Of a stretch of DNA of 64,000 bases, positions 1-7,817 are shown in pieces. Where the stretch lies: the NCBI GenBank assembly GCA_021286855.1, contig JAJTBO010000001.1:1-64000 (forward strand), given 5' to 3'. Numbering within the stretch: position 1 is the first letter of the stretch; each line of letters starts with the position of its first letter. A program made the position numbers and the translations under genes. The stretch is from Hyphomicrobiales bacterium. Its GTDB lineage: Bacteria > Pseudomonadota > Alphaproteobacteria > Rhizobiales > Ancalomicrobiaceae. Below the pieces are notes generated by a model. The model saw nothing but the letters and a program-made list of their open reading frames with translations, searched no databases and was not told where the DNA came from.

Positions 1-101
1 GCGCCGGTGATGATCGCGAGAGCGATCAGCGAGGCGATCAGGCCGTACTCGATCGCGGTGGCGCCGGACTCGTCCTTCAGGAAACGAGAGAACTTGGTCA
101 T
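1..101 (-). CDS. Flp family type IVb pilin, partial (3' part outside window)
   Basis: Only the first 33 codons are present. The peptide begins MTKFSRFLKDESGATAIEYG and continues into a hydrophobic stretch. This is the classic Flp/Fap pilin pattern: a short charged leader, a prepilin-peptidase processing region ending in G, then A-x-x-I-E-Y-G with the conserved Glu at +5, and an N-terminal hydrophobic helix. The product would be the major subunit of the Tad/Flp adhesion pilus, processed by CpaA/TadV and exported by the Tad system. A GAGGAG ribosome-binding site lies just upstream of the ATG. It diverges from three plus-strand genes of the same system. Family assignment is secure; the C-terminus is not visible. 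Confidence 0.93.
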   Translation of the reverse strand, partial: MTKFSRFLKDESGATAIEYGLIASLIALAIITG

Positions 102-411
102 CTGAGAGCTCCTCAATTTACGCACACGGTATTCCGACTTCGCGTTCGACGGGTTTCGCGGAGGACCCTTTCGAAGTCTGAGGAGACACTACCGGTCGCG
201 GCCTAATTCGGAGTAAACCCGATTGGTTAGCGAAAAATTCGAGCTCGAAGACGCAGACAGGGTTAGCAAAACTTTGCTCGTATCGGATACTTGCCGTCTT
301 AAGCCTTCGTTCACCAAACCACGGCACGATGCTCGTGAACCTCCGCTCGGCGGCGGTCGCTTCCTCGGGGGCGTCCGCTCGGACGGCGCCATCTCACCGA
401 GGTCTTCGCCC
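102..411. promoter_or_regulatory. Divergent intergenic region between flp and the CpaC-like gene
   Basis: About 310 bases with no convincing gene, clearly more AT-rich than the flanking genes at 180-320. It must carry the flp promoter (minus) and that of the CpaC-like gene (plus). It contains two near-identical direct elements, GGTTAGCGAAAA at 225-236 and GGTTAGCAAAAC at 261-272, 36 bases apart, on one face of the helix to within a few degrees. They could be regulator sites for pilus control, but they are not a recognisable full CtrA site. The open frame running through here in phase with the next gene has no ribosome-binding site and is not taken as coding. Confidence 0.45.
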
Positions 412-879
412 GTGCGCACCTCTACTTCCATCGCTCTCGCCCTCGCGGCGCTCGTCCTCGCGGTCCCCGCCGCGCGCGCCAAGGATCCGATCTCGGTGAT
501 GATCGACCGCGCCAAGGTGATGCGCATCTCCGCCCCGGCCGCCACCGTGGTGATCGGCAACCCGGCCATCGCCGACGCCTCGATCCAGGACCGTCAGACC
601 CTGGTGATCACCGGCAAGATCACCGGCGTCACCAATCTCGTCATTCTGGACGCCAAGGGCGAGCTGATCGCCGACGAACTGGTCAACGTCGAGAAGGCCG
701 ATCGCGGCATGGTCACGGTGCAGCGCGGCGCCTCGCGCTACACCTACGCCTGCACGCCGAACTGCAACGTCGCGTTGGAGCCGGGCGACGCCAACGACTT
801 CTTCTCGCAGGCCTCGTCGCAACTTTCCGGCCGCAACGGCTTCGTGACGTCGTCGTCGACCGGCGCGACGGGGCAGTGA
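412..879 (+). CDS. Pilus assembly protein, CpaC/secretin N-terminal-domain-like, exported
   Basis: A 155-residue protein with an N-terminal signal peptide (hydrophobic core about residues 5-20, AxA cleavage site before KDPIS). It is followed by the short domain found at the N-terminus of RcpA/CpaC secretins: 'vmRISxPAxTVVIGNPAIADA' then 'LVITGKxxGVTNLVILD'. The secretin pore itself is absent, so this is a stand-alone N-domain protein, a common neighbour of flp genes in Rhizobiales. The C-terminal part has a YxCxPxC cysteine pair likely to form a periplasmic disulfide. The GTG start is chosen because GAGG lies about 9 bases upstream and the signal peptide begins there; the frame is open further upstream without a good start. 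It probably helps anchor or assemble the Tad outer-membrane channel. Confidence 0.8.
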   Translation: MRTSTSIALALAALVLAVPAARAKDPISVMIDRAKVMRISAPAATVVIGNPAIADASIQDRQTLVITGKITGVTNLVILDAKGELIADELVNVEKADRGMVTVQRGASRYTYACTPNCNVALEPGDANDFFSQASSQLSGRNGFVTSSSTGATGQ

Positions 880-989
880 CGGCGGGCGCGAAAGGCGGTC
901 GTTCTGCACCAATTCGTCAATCTTTTCGCGCGATCGTCCGTCCGAGGAGGCGGGAGGCCGACGCGTCTTTCCTCCGTCGAGGAGTGGTC

Positions 990-1586
990 ATGGGTCTTCG
1001 GTTTCGCCGTGACGATGCACGATCGCCGCGCCCGGGCGAGGCGCGGTCGGGCTCGCTCCTGAGCCGTTTCGCGCGCGACACCCGCGCTGCGGCGGCGGTC
1101 GAGTTCGCGCTGGTCGCGGCTCCCTTCCTGTTTCTTCTCGGCGCGATCTTCGAACTGGCGATCCTGTTTCTGGCCTACCAGGTTCTCGACACGGCGACGG
1201 CCGACGCCTCGCGCCTGATCCGCACCGGCCAGGCCCAGCAGGCGAGCTATACCGCCTCCCAGTTCAAGACCCAGGTCTGCAACCGGCTCTATCTGTTGTT
1301 CGACTGCTCCGGCGTCTACGTCGAGTCGGTCGTCTATTCGAACTTCGCCTCGATCCCGAACCTGACGTCCTACACGGCCTACGTCGACTCGAGCGGCAAC
1401 TTCGACCCGACCAAGGTCGCCGGCTACAATCCCGGCGTCGGCTCCGACATCGTGGTCGTCAGGGTGTTCTACGCCTATCCGGTGTTGTTCAAGAACCTGC
1501 TCTGGGACGAGACCTCCGCGCCCGGCGGCAAGATCCTGATGACCGGCGTCGCCGTCTTCCGCAACGAACCCTTCCCCTGGACGTGA
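990..1586 (+). CDS. TadE/TadG-family minor pilin
   Basis: 198 residues. An Arg-rich cytoplasmic leader of about 35 residues is followed by 'RDTRAAAAVEFALVAAPFLFLL'-type sequence (positions about 30-52): the TadE signature of A-A-V-E-F-A followed by a single hydrophobic helix. The rest is an extracytoplasmic domain with a Cys pair near residues 98-106. TadE-like pseudopilins are cleaved by the prepilin peptidase and needed for Flp pilus assembly. ATG 990 is preferred over the upstream in-frame start because GAGGAG lies 8 bases before it. Its stop overlaps or nearly abuts the next tadE-like gene, so the two are coupled. Confidence 0.88.
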   Translation: MGLRFRRDDARSPRPGEARSGSLLSRFARDTRAAAAVEFALVAAPFLFLLGAIFELAILFLAYQVLDTATADASRLIRTGQAQQASYTASQFKTQVCNRLYLLFDCSGVYVESVVYSNFASIPNLTSYTAYVDSSGNFDPTKVAGYNPGVGSDIVVVRVFYAYPVLFKNLLWDETSAPGGKILMTGVAVFRNEPFPWT

Positions 1587-1588
1587 CC

Positions 1589-2182
1589 ATGCGCGCGAAA
1601 CCGTCGCGCGCAGCGGCGCGCCCCCGCAGCCTCCTCTCGCTCCTGCGCGATCGCCGCGCGGTGGCGGCGGTGGAATTCGCGCTGCTGTTGCCGCTGATGT
1701 TGACGTTGTTCATCGGCGGCAACGAGATCTCGACCGCGCTGGCGATCTACCGCAAGGTCGGCCACACCGGGTCGACCCTCGGCGATCTGGTCGCCCAGGT
1801 GAGCACGCTCACCGCCGCCGACATGACCGACATCCTCGCCGCCTCGTCCTCGGTGATGACCCCCTATTCGGCCTCGAAGGCCAAGATGGTCATCTCGGCG
1901 GTGAAGTACACCACCGCCTCCGGCTACAAGGTCTGTTGGAGCGCGGCCCAGAACGACAGCGTCTGGACCTCCGGTTCGTCGCCGCCGATCACCCTGCCGA
2001 CCGGCCTCGTCTCCGACGGCGAGGAGGTGATCGTGACGCGGGTGCAATATTCCTACACCTCGCCCTTCTCCACGATCATGGCCGACATCTGGGGCTCGGG
2101 AGCGATCACGCTGTCCGACCTCTCCTATTTCCGGCCGCGCATCTCGACGACCGTCGTCTACGCCGGCGCGGACTGCTCCTGA
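1589..2182 (+). CDS. TadE/TadG-family minor pilin (second copy)
   Basis: 197 residues with the same architecture as the preceding gene: a basic leader, then 'RRAVAAVEFALLLPLMLTLF' (about residues 24-43), then an extracytoplasmic domain ending in a Cys. The paired TadE-like genes are diverged paralogues typical of tad loci (TadE and TadF/G). A GTG at 1583 overlaps the upstream stop (GTGA), and an ATG at 1589 follows the stop by two bases. I take the ATG, but either start makes the gene translationally coupled. Together with the upstream genes it forms a short plus-strand pilus operon divergent from flp. Confidence 0.86.
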   Translation: MRAKPSRAAARPRSLLSLLRDRRAVAAVEFALLLPLMLTLFIGGNEISTALAIYRKVGHTGSTLGDLVAQVSTLTAADMTDILAASSSVMTPYSASKAKMVISAVKYTTASGYKVCWSAAQNDSVWTSGSSPPITLPTGLVSDGEEVIVTRVQYSYTSPFSTIMADIWGSGAITLSDLSYFRPRISTTVVYAGADCS

Positions 2183-2388
2183 GCGGTCGCGGCGCGCGCT
2201 GCATCGCAACATCCGGTGCGCTACCTACGGGACAGCCGGGACGGAAACGTCGTTCGAACATGCTATTTCGCTGAAGCGTCGCCGCGCGACGGGGCGACGA
2301 AGCGATCCGGCGAAGGCTCGGGAGGCGTTCGTTTCGGCGAAATGCGGGCTCCTTCGCGGTCGATGGTTCGAGCGGAGGTGGGAGGCCG

Positions 2389-3807
2389 ATGATCGAAAAC
2401 AAGCTCTGGGACGAGATCCGCACCGGCGCCGGCGCGGCGACGACGCGTCGCATTCGGGCGGACGACCTGTTTCTCTTCTCCCGTCTCACCGGCCACCACA
2501 ATCCGTTCACCCTGCCCGCCGACGCTCTGCGCGCCGACGGCCGGTCCGCCGCCGCCGCGGCGCCCGGTTTTCTCGCCGCGGCCATCCTGTCGGCGACGGT
2601 CGGCAACCGCATGCCCGGTCCCGGCAGCCTGTGGAAGTCGGCGACGATCACCTTTCTCGCCTCCGTCCTTCCCGGCGACGAGTTGACCGCGTCCGTCACC
2701 GTCACCGCCAAATATCCCGACGGAACCGTCGCGCTCGCCTTCAAGGTGTCCAAGGCGAACGGCGAGGCGGTGATCGACGGCCACGGCGTCGTCGCCGCGC
2801 CGACCGCGCGCATCGTGCTGCCGCACATCGACATTCCCGAGGTGATGGTCGAACGCCACCTCGCCTTCGACCGCCTCCTCGCCGCCGCGCGCACCCTGCC
2901 GCCGACCCCGACCGCCGTCGTCCAGCCCGACGACGAGGCGTCCCTGAGAGGCGCCTGGGAGGCGTGGAAGGCGGGTCTGATCGATCCCGTCCTGGTCGGC
3001 GTGCGCGCCCGCCTCGAGAAATGCGCGGCGAAATGCGGCCTCGATCTCGCCGGCCTCGCCGTCGAGGCGGTCGCCGACGACGAACAGGCAGCCGCCCGCG
3101 CCGTCGCCATGGTTCACGAAGGCCGCGTCCGCTCGGTGATGAAGGGCCATCTCCACACCGACGTGCTGCTCCATCACATCGTCAAGAAGGACGGCGGCCT
3201 CAGGACCTCGCGCCGCCTCTCCCACGTCTTCGTCCTCGACGTGCCCGGCCGGCCGACGCCGCTCCTGATCTCCGACGCGGCGATCAACATCGCCCCCGAT
3301 CTCGACGCCAAGGTCCACATCGTCCAGAACGCCATCGACCTCGCCCGCGCCATCGGCGTCGTTGTGCCCAAGGTCGGCGTGCTCTCGGCGGTCGAGACCG
3401 TCAATCCGGCGATCCCCTCGACCATCGACGCGGCGGTTCTCTCCAAGATGGCCGAGCGCGGCCAGATCCGCGGCGGCGTCGTCGACGGTCCGCTCGCCAT
3501 GGACAACGCCATCGACGCCGGCGCGGCGGAGAGCAAGGGCATCGTCTCGCTGGTCGCCGGCCACGCCGACGTGCTGATCGCGCCCAATCTCGAGAGCGGC
3601 AACATGTTGGCCAAGGAACTGGTCTTCCTCGCCTCGGCCGAGACCTCCGGCCTCGTCATCGGCGCCAAGGTTCCGGTGATGCTGACCAGCCGCGCCGACG
3701 ACGAGCGCGCCCGCCTCGTCTCCGCCGCGCTCGCTCAGCTCTACGGTCATTATCTCGAAACGGGCGACAGCCTCGTAACGCCCACCGCCACCGGAGACAG
3801 CCCGTGA
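2389..3807 (+). CDS. Bifunctional MaoC-like hydratase / phosphate acetyltransferase
   Basis: 472 residues in two domains. Residues about 1-145 form a hot-dog (MaoC-like, R-specific enoyl-CoA hydratase) fold, including 'FSRLTGHHNPF' and 'PGDELTASVTV'. Residues about 160-465 form the PTA/PTB phosphotransacylase domain with 'KGHLHTDVLLHHIV', 'DAAINIAPDL' and 'SGNMLAKELVFLASAETSGLVIGAKVPVMLTSRAD'. The enzyme would interconvert acetyl-CoA and acetyl phosphate (or act on butyryl/propionyl-CoA). The MaoC part may act on hydroxyacyl-CoA, though its role in these fusions is not well established. GTGA overlap with ackA shows a two-gene operon. GGGAGG precedes the ATG. This fusion is common in Rhizobiales. 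Confidence 0.9.
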   Translation: MIENKLWDEIRTGAGAATTRRIRADDLFLFSRLTGHHNPFTLPADALRADGRSAAAAAPGFLAAAILSATVGNRMPGPGSLWKSATITFLASVLPGDELTASVTVTAKYPDGTVALAFKVSKANGEAVIDGHGVVAAPTARIVLPHIDIPEVMVERHLAFDRLLAAARTLPPTPTAVVQPDDEASLRGAWEAWKAGLIDPVLVGVRARLEKCAAKCGLDLAGLAVEAVADDEQAAARAVAMVHEGRVRSVMKGHLHTDVLLHHIVKKDGGLRTSRRLSHVFVLDVPGRPTPLLISDAAINIAPDLDAKVHIVQNAIDLARAIGVVVPKVGVLSAVETVNPAIPSTIDAAVLSKMAERGQIRGGVVDGPLAMDNAIDAGAAESKGIVSLVAGHADVLIAPNLESGNMLAKELVFLASAETSGLVIGAKVPVMLTSRADDERARLVSAALAQLYGHYLETGDSLVTPTATGDSP

Positions 3808-4991
3808 CCCGCGCCGTTCTCGTCGTCAACGCCGGCTCGTCGAGCCTGAAGTTCGCCGTCTACGCCGCCGACGGCGAGCGCCGTCGCCTCGCCGGCGGCC
3901 AGCTCGAGGGGATCGGCGTGCGTCCCCATCTCACCATCAAGGACGAAGGCGGCCATTGCCTGCTCGAATGGCGCTGGAAGGACGCCGGACGTCTGCCCGG
4001 CTCCGACGAGGTGCTGGTCGGCGTCATCCAGTTCCTCGGCGAGAACCTCGAGCTCGACATCGTCGGCGTCGGCCACCGTGTCGTCCACGGCGGCCCGACC
4101 TACGAGGCGCCGGTCGTCGTCGACGAGGACGTGATGGCCGATCTCGAGGGCTTCACGCCGCTCGCGCCGCTGCATCAGCCGCACAATCTCGCCGGCATCC
4201 GCGCCGCGAGCGCGGCTTTCCCCGGCGTGCCGCAGGTCGCCTGTTTCGACACCGCCTTCCACCGCCGCCACCCCTGGGTCGCCGACACCTACGGCCTGCC
4301 GCACGACCTGTGGCTCGAGGGCGTGCGCCGCTACGGCTTCCACGGCCTCTCCTATGAAGCGGTGTGGTCGAAGCTCGTCGCCCGCGCGCCGCACATGGCC
4401 GACGTCGGCCGCGCCGTCGTCGCCCATCTCGGCTCCGGCGCCTCGATGTGCGCGATCCACGGCGGCGTCTCGGTCGGCTCGACCATGGGCTTTTCGACCG
4501 TCGACGGCCTGCCGATGGGCACCCGCTCCGGCTCGGTCGACCCCGGCGTCCTGCTCTGGATGATGCAGGAGAAGGGCTGGAGCGCCGACGACATCACCCG
4601 CATCCTCTACAAGGAGAGCGGCCTCAAGGGCTTGTCCGGCATCTCCGCCGACATGCGCGATCTCGAAGCATCGGACGAGGAGGGCGCGAAGCGGGCGATC
4701 GCCTTCTTCGTCTTCCGCGTCAAGCGCGAGATCTGCGCCATGCTGTCGGTGCTCGGCGGCCTCGACGCGGTCGTCTTCACCGGCGGCATCGGCGAACATT
4801 CGGCGCTGGTGCGCGCCCGCGCGCTCGCCGGCCTCGACTTCATCGGCATCGAACTCGACCCGGCCGCCAACGCGGTCGACGCGGCCGTCATCTCGACGCC
4901 GACGTCGCGCGTCGTCGTCCACGTCATCCCGACCGACGAGGAAGGCGTGATCGCCGGCCACACGACCCGGCTGATCGCGCGCCGCGCCTGA
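3804..4991 (+). CDS. ackA: Acetate kinase
   Basis: 395 residues, normal length for the ASKHA acetate kinase family. Visible landmarks are 'LVVNAGSSSLKF' at the N-terminus, 'GHRVVHGG', 'QVACFDTAFH', 'AHLGSGASM' (phosphate loop), 'GFSTVDGLPMGTRSGSVDPG' and 'VFTGGIGEHS' (adenosine site). It phosphorylates acetate with ATP or makes ATP from acetyl phosphate, in the cytoplasm. The GTG start overlaps the stop of the phosphotransacetylase gene (GTGA), so the pair is translationally coupled and forms the reversible acetyl-CoA/acetate pathway. The alternative family member, butyrate kinase, is less likely given the motif fit. Confidence 0.96.
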   Translation: MTRAVLVVNAGSSSLKFAVYAADGERRRLAGGQLEGIGVRPHLTIKDEGGHCLLEWRWKDAGRLPGSDEVLVGVIQFLGENLELDIVGVGHRVVHGGPTYEAPVVVDEDVMADLEGFTPLAPLHQPHNLAGIRAASAAFPGVPQVACFDTAFHRRHPWVADTYGLPHDLWLEGVRRYGFHGLSYEAVWSKLVARAPHMADVGRAVVAHLGSGASMCAIHGGVSVGSTMGFSTVDGLPMGTRSGSVDPGVLLWMMQEKGWSADDITRILYKESGLKGLSGISADMRDLEASDEEGAKRAIAFFVFRVKREICAMLSVLGGLDAVVFTGGIGEHSALVRARALAGLDFIGIELDPAANAVDAAVISTPTSRVVVHVIPTDEEGVIAGHTTRLIARRA

Positions 4992-5060
4992 CCGAGCGAA
5001 GAACGGCCGCGCGCTCAGCCGCCCCTGACCGAGCGAAGAACGGCCGTGCGCTCAGCCGCG
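4987..5060. repeat. 37-bp tandem duplication in a convergent intergenic region
   Basis: Two adjacent 37-base copies (4987-5023 and 5024-5060) differ at only two positions (C/T at 5010/5047 and the last base). Each carries the end of ackA (CCTGA) and the sequence matching the 3' end of the minus-strand PhnD-like gene (GCTCAGCCGC). The duplication therefore spans the short gap where the two genes converge. The second copy contains the real stop of the PhnD-like gene (complement of TCA at 5052). It looks like a recent slippage or unequal-exchange duplication. No T-rich terminator is seen here. Confidence 0.85.
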
Positions 5061-6026
5061 CGGCGGCGTGTCGGGTCCCGTCGGCTCGACGCCGTCGCCG
5101 TCCTTCGGCGTCAGGAGGTCGACGAAGGGGCGGTAGGACGGCGCGCCGACCCGGATGAAACCGCCGGAATGGACCCGTTCGATCGCCTCGTAGACGTCCG
5201 GATCGGCGTCGAGTTCGATCAGCATCTCGCGCAGACGCCGCTTCGTCCGCTCGTCGAGGCCCACGCCGACCGTGTGCGGCCCGAGCGGCAGGATCGGCGA
5301 GGCCCAGACCGTCCGGACGTCGCTCGCCGTCGCCGCGCCGCGCGCCACCGCCTCCGCGAGCGTGCCGCGGCTCGCCGCGCCGGCGCTCTCGCCGTCGCCG
5401 CTCGCCCAGACCAGCGCCGCTTCGGCGCGGCCTTCTCCGAGCGCCGCCAGCGCCGCCGCCGGTCCGTCGGTCTCCATCGGCTTCGGCGCGCGGTCGCCGA
5501 CGAGGCCGGCGCGGGCGAGCAGCATCAAGGGCAGCCGCCGCGTCCCGATCGCCACGCCGCGCGACACCGCCAACCGTCGCCCGGCGAGGTCTTCGACGCC
5601 CCGGATCGGTCCATCGGCGCGCACGAGCACGATCGCCCGCCAACCGGCGGAGCGGTCGGCGTCGCGCGGCGCGGCGAGCGGTTCGACGCAGTCGCACAGC
5701 CGCGCCGCGGTCGCGTAGCCGATCGCCGATAGAGGCGCATAGTCGATCCGCCCGGTCGCGAGCGCGCCGACCAGTTCGGCCTCGGTCTCGAACGGCGCGG
5801 CGACGACGTCGCGATCGAGAGCCGCGGCGAGATGAGCCCGGAACGGCTCGACCCGCCGCAGCCCCGCCTCGCGCCGTTCGCCGACGAGGACGCCGAGCCG
5901 GAACGGTTTCGTCGCCCGCGTCGTCGCGCCTTCGCCCGCGCCCTTGATCGGCGCGATCTGGGCGGCGGCCGGCGCCCCGAAGGCGAGGACGACGCCGAGA
6001 GCGAAGGGGAGGAGCGTGCGCAGCAT
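5052..6026 (-). CDS. PhnD-like periplasmic substrate-binding protein (phosphate/phosphite/phosphonate family)
   Basis: 324 residues with a signal peptide (MLRTLLPFALGVVLAFGAPAAAQ). The mature region fits the PhnD/PtxB-like solute-binding fold: 'FRLGVLVGERRE', 'FRAHLAAALDRDV', 'ALATGRIDYAPLSAIGYA' and 'VEDLAGRRLAVS'. This family normally feeds an ABC importer, but no cognate permease or ATPase lies nearby, so the ligand is unknown and the protein may be an orphan or a sensor partner. The start is placed at the Met beginning the signal peptide; the frame is open 27 codons further upstream. It lies 97 bases downstream of the aspartic-protease gene and may belong to the upp-rbsK transcript. Confidence 0.78.
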   Translation of the reverse strand: MLRTLLPFALGVVLAFGAPAAAQIAPIKGAGEGATTRATKPFRLGVLVGERREAGLRRVEPFRAHLAAALDRDVVAAPFETEAELVGALATGRIDYAPLSAIGYATAARLCDCVEPLAAPRDADRSAGWRAIVLVRADGPIRGVEDLAGRRLAVSRGVAIGTRRLPLMLLARAGLVGDRAPKPMETDGPAAALAALGEGRAEAALVWASGDGESAGAASRGTLAEAVARGAATASDVRTVWASPILPLGPHTVGVGLDERTKRRLREMLIELDADPDVYEAIERVHSGGFIRVGAPSYRPFVDLLTPKDGDGVEPTGPDTPPRG

Positions 6027-6123
6027 GGCCGACCGATCAGATGGAACGACGGGACGAGGGAGCCTCGAATCGCCGTCGAGGATGCGGGCCGACGACCCGC
6101 GAGGCAACGCGAAGTCGAAGGCT

Positions 6124-6852
6124 TCACTCGACGAAGGTCAGTTTCCCGTCCGCCATTTCGACGTTGGAGAGCCGGCGGATGAAACTCATGCCGAGCAGGT
6201 TGGTGGCGAGCATCCGCTCCGGCATCACCAGCGCGTCGACCCGCCGGACCCGAACCGCCCCGATCCGCACCTCGTCGAGCGTCACCCGCGCCGCCTTGGC
6301 GACGCCGTTGGCGGTCGAGATCGGCACCGTGTAGTCCGACGGCATCGGCGGGCGCAGGCCGAGCCGGCCGACGTCCTCGTGGCGCAGCGCCACCGAGGTC
6401 GCGCCGGTGTCGATCAGCACGGGGATGCGCTTGCCGTTGATCGTCGCGTCGGTCTCGAAATGGCCGCGCGCGTCCGCCTCCAGCGTCACCCGCCGGCCGC
6501 TGCCCGAACGCGCCCCGGCGCTGGTCGCCTCGTTTTCCTGGACGCTGTAGCCGCTGGCGCGGGTGTCGAGCGAGACCGGACGCTCGGTGACGAAGGCGAC
6601 GACGTGCAGCAGCGCCGGCACGTAGACCGGCGACATCAACGCCGCGAAGGCGGCCAGCAGCGTCAGTCGGAGCGCGTTGCGAAACATGCGGCCCTTCCTC
6701 ATGCGAGCCGGCATTCTGCCCGACGCTCCCCTAACGGGGGCTGAATCGGCCGGCTCGGCCGGCGTCTCGGCGCGGGGCCGCCGCGGCCGGGGCTTCGCCT
6801 CGGCGCTCGGAGCGCGCGGTTTGCGCGGCTGGCGCGGTCGCCGCTCGGTCAT
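6124..6852 (-). CDS. Retropepsin-like (clan AA) aspartic protease, membrane-anchored
   Basis: 242 residues. A basic, Pro/Arg-rich N-tail of about 55 residues is followed by one membrane helix (about 60-88), then a periplasmic retropepsin-like domain. Its 'VLIDTGATSVAL' loop holds the single catalytic Asp148-Thr-Gly, and it ends with 'TNLLGMSFIRRLSNVEMADGKL'. This matches the bacterial single-domain TIGR02281-type proteases, which must dimerise to be active; substrates are unknown. The start is uncertain: ATG 6852 overlaps the ribokinase stop by 4 bases (ATGA), which supports coupling, but internal Mets at residues 47 and 56 could also serve and would remove the basic tail. Confidence 0.83.
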   Translation of the reverse strand: MTERRPRQPRKPRAPSAEAKPRPRRPRAETPAEPADSAPVRGASGRMPARMRKGRMFRNALRLTLLAAFAALMSPVYVPALLHVVAFVTERPVSLDTRASGYSVQENEATSAGARSGSGRRVTLEADARGHFETDATINGKRIPVLIDTGATSVALRHEDVGRLGLRPPMPSDYTVPISTANGVAKAARVTLDEVRIGAVRVRRVDALVMPERMLATNLLGMSFIRRLSNVEMADGKLTFVE

Positions 6853-7769
6853 GGCGCGTCCTCCGTGAGGTCCACCCCGGCCGCCGTCCGCCGGATCTCC
6901 GTTGCGTCGGCGAAGCTCGTTCGCGCGCCGGTCGTCCGGGTCGCCAGCGCCCCGGCGGCGAGACCGTCCTTCAGGGCGGCTTCGAAATCCGAGCCACGAT
7001 CGAGCGCGGCGGCGAGCGCGCCGATCAACGCGTCGCCCGCGCCGGTGCCGTCGACCGCGACGACCGGCGGCGGCCGGCCGGCGAACGAGCGTCCCTCCGG
7101 CGTCGCCGCGACCAGACCGGCCGCGCCGAGCGTCACCACCACGTCGGCCATGAACCGCGCCGCCGCCGCGCGTGCGAAGGCGGCGGGCTCGGCCGGAAGG
7201 CCCAGACGGGCCGCATGCGCCTTGGCTTCCGGTTCGTTGGCGACGAGGACGTCGACCGCCGTGAGGGCCGTCTCCGTCAGCGCCTCGGCCGGCGCGGCGT
7301 TGAGGATGACGCGGGCGCCGGCGAAACGCGCCGCCGTGATCGCCGCCTCCACGGCGCGCGCGCCGATCGAGGTCTGGGTGAGGAGCGTGACGCCGGGGCC
7401 GAGGAGGCCGCCGAGGGCTTCCGGCCGAGCGTCGCCGTTCGCTCCGGTCGAGCCGACCATCTGATTTTCGCCGCTCGGGTCGACGGCGATCGTCTGCAGG
7501 CCGGTCGGCCGGTCGGAGCGGACGACGGTGGAGAGATCGACGCCCGCCTCGGCCAATCCGGCGAGCGCCACCGATCCGAAGGCGTCGTCGCCGACCGCGC
7601 CGACGAGCCTCACCCGCGCTCCGGCGAGCGCCGCCGCCAGCGCCTGATTGCCGCCCTTGCCGCCGGGAAACGCCTGATGGTCGCCGCCCTTCACGCCCTC
7701 GCCCGGGCGCGGCAGGCGCGGCACCGCCGTCACCAGATCGACGTTGAGCGTCCCGAAGACGACGATCAC
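6849..7769 (-). CDS. rbsK: Ribokinase
   Basis: 306 residues, PfkB family. The N-terminal signature 'GTLNVDLVTAVPRLPRPGE' with 'FPGGKGGNQALAAALAG' and the C-terminal 'DGTGAGDALIGALAAAL' (catalytic Asp in GAGD) are typical of ribokinase; 'NAAPAE' fits the family too. It phosphorylates ribose to ribose 5-phosphate. The GTG start is supported by a strong GGAGGTGAG ribosome-binding site. It lies 48 bases downstream of upp and overlaps the protease gene by 4 bases. Next to the uracil-catabolism genes it could recycle ribose released from nucleosides or ribosylurea (inference). Confidence 0.93.
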   Translation of the reverse strand: MIVVFGTLNVDLVTAVPRLPRPGEGVKGGDHQAFPGGKGGNQALAAALAGARVRLVGAVGDDAFGSVALAGLAEAGVDLSTVVRSDRPTGLQTIAVDPSGENQMVGSTGANGDARPEALGGLLGPGVTLLTQTSIGARAVEAAITAARFAGARVILNAAPAEALTETALTAVDVLVANEPEAKAHAARLGLPAEPAAFARAAAARFMADVVVTLGAAGLVAATPEGRSFAGRPPPVVAVDGTGAGDALIGALAAALDRGSDFEAALKDGLAAGALATRTTGARTSFADATEIRRTAAGVDLTEDAP

Positions 7770-7817
7770 GGCCTCACCTCCCTCGCGCGGTCTCGCCGAG
7801 GAGGCTGCGCGAATCTC

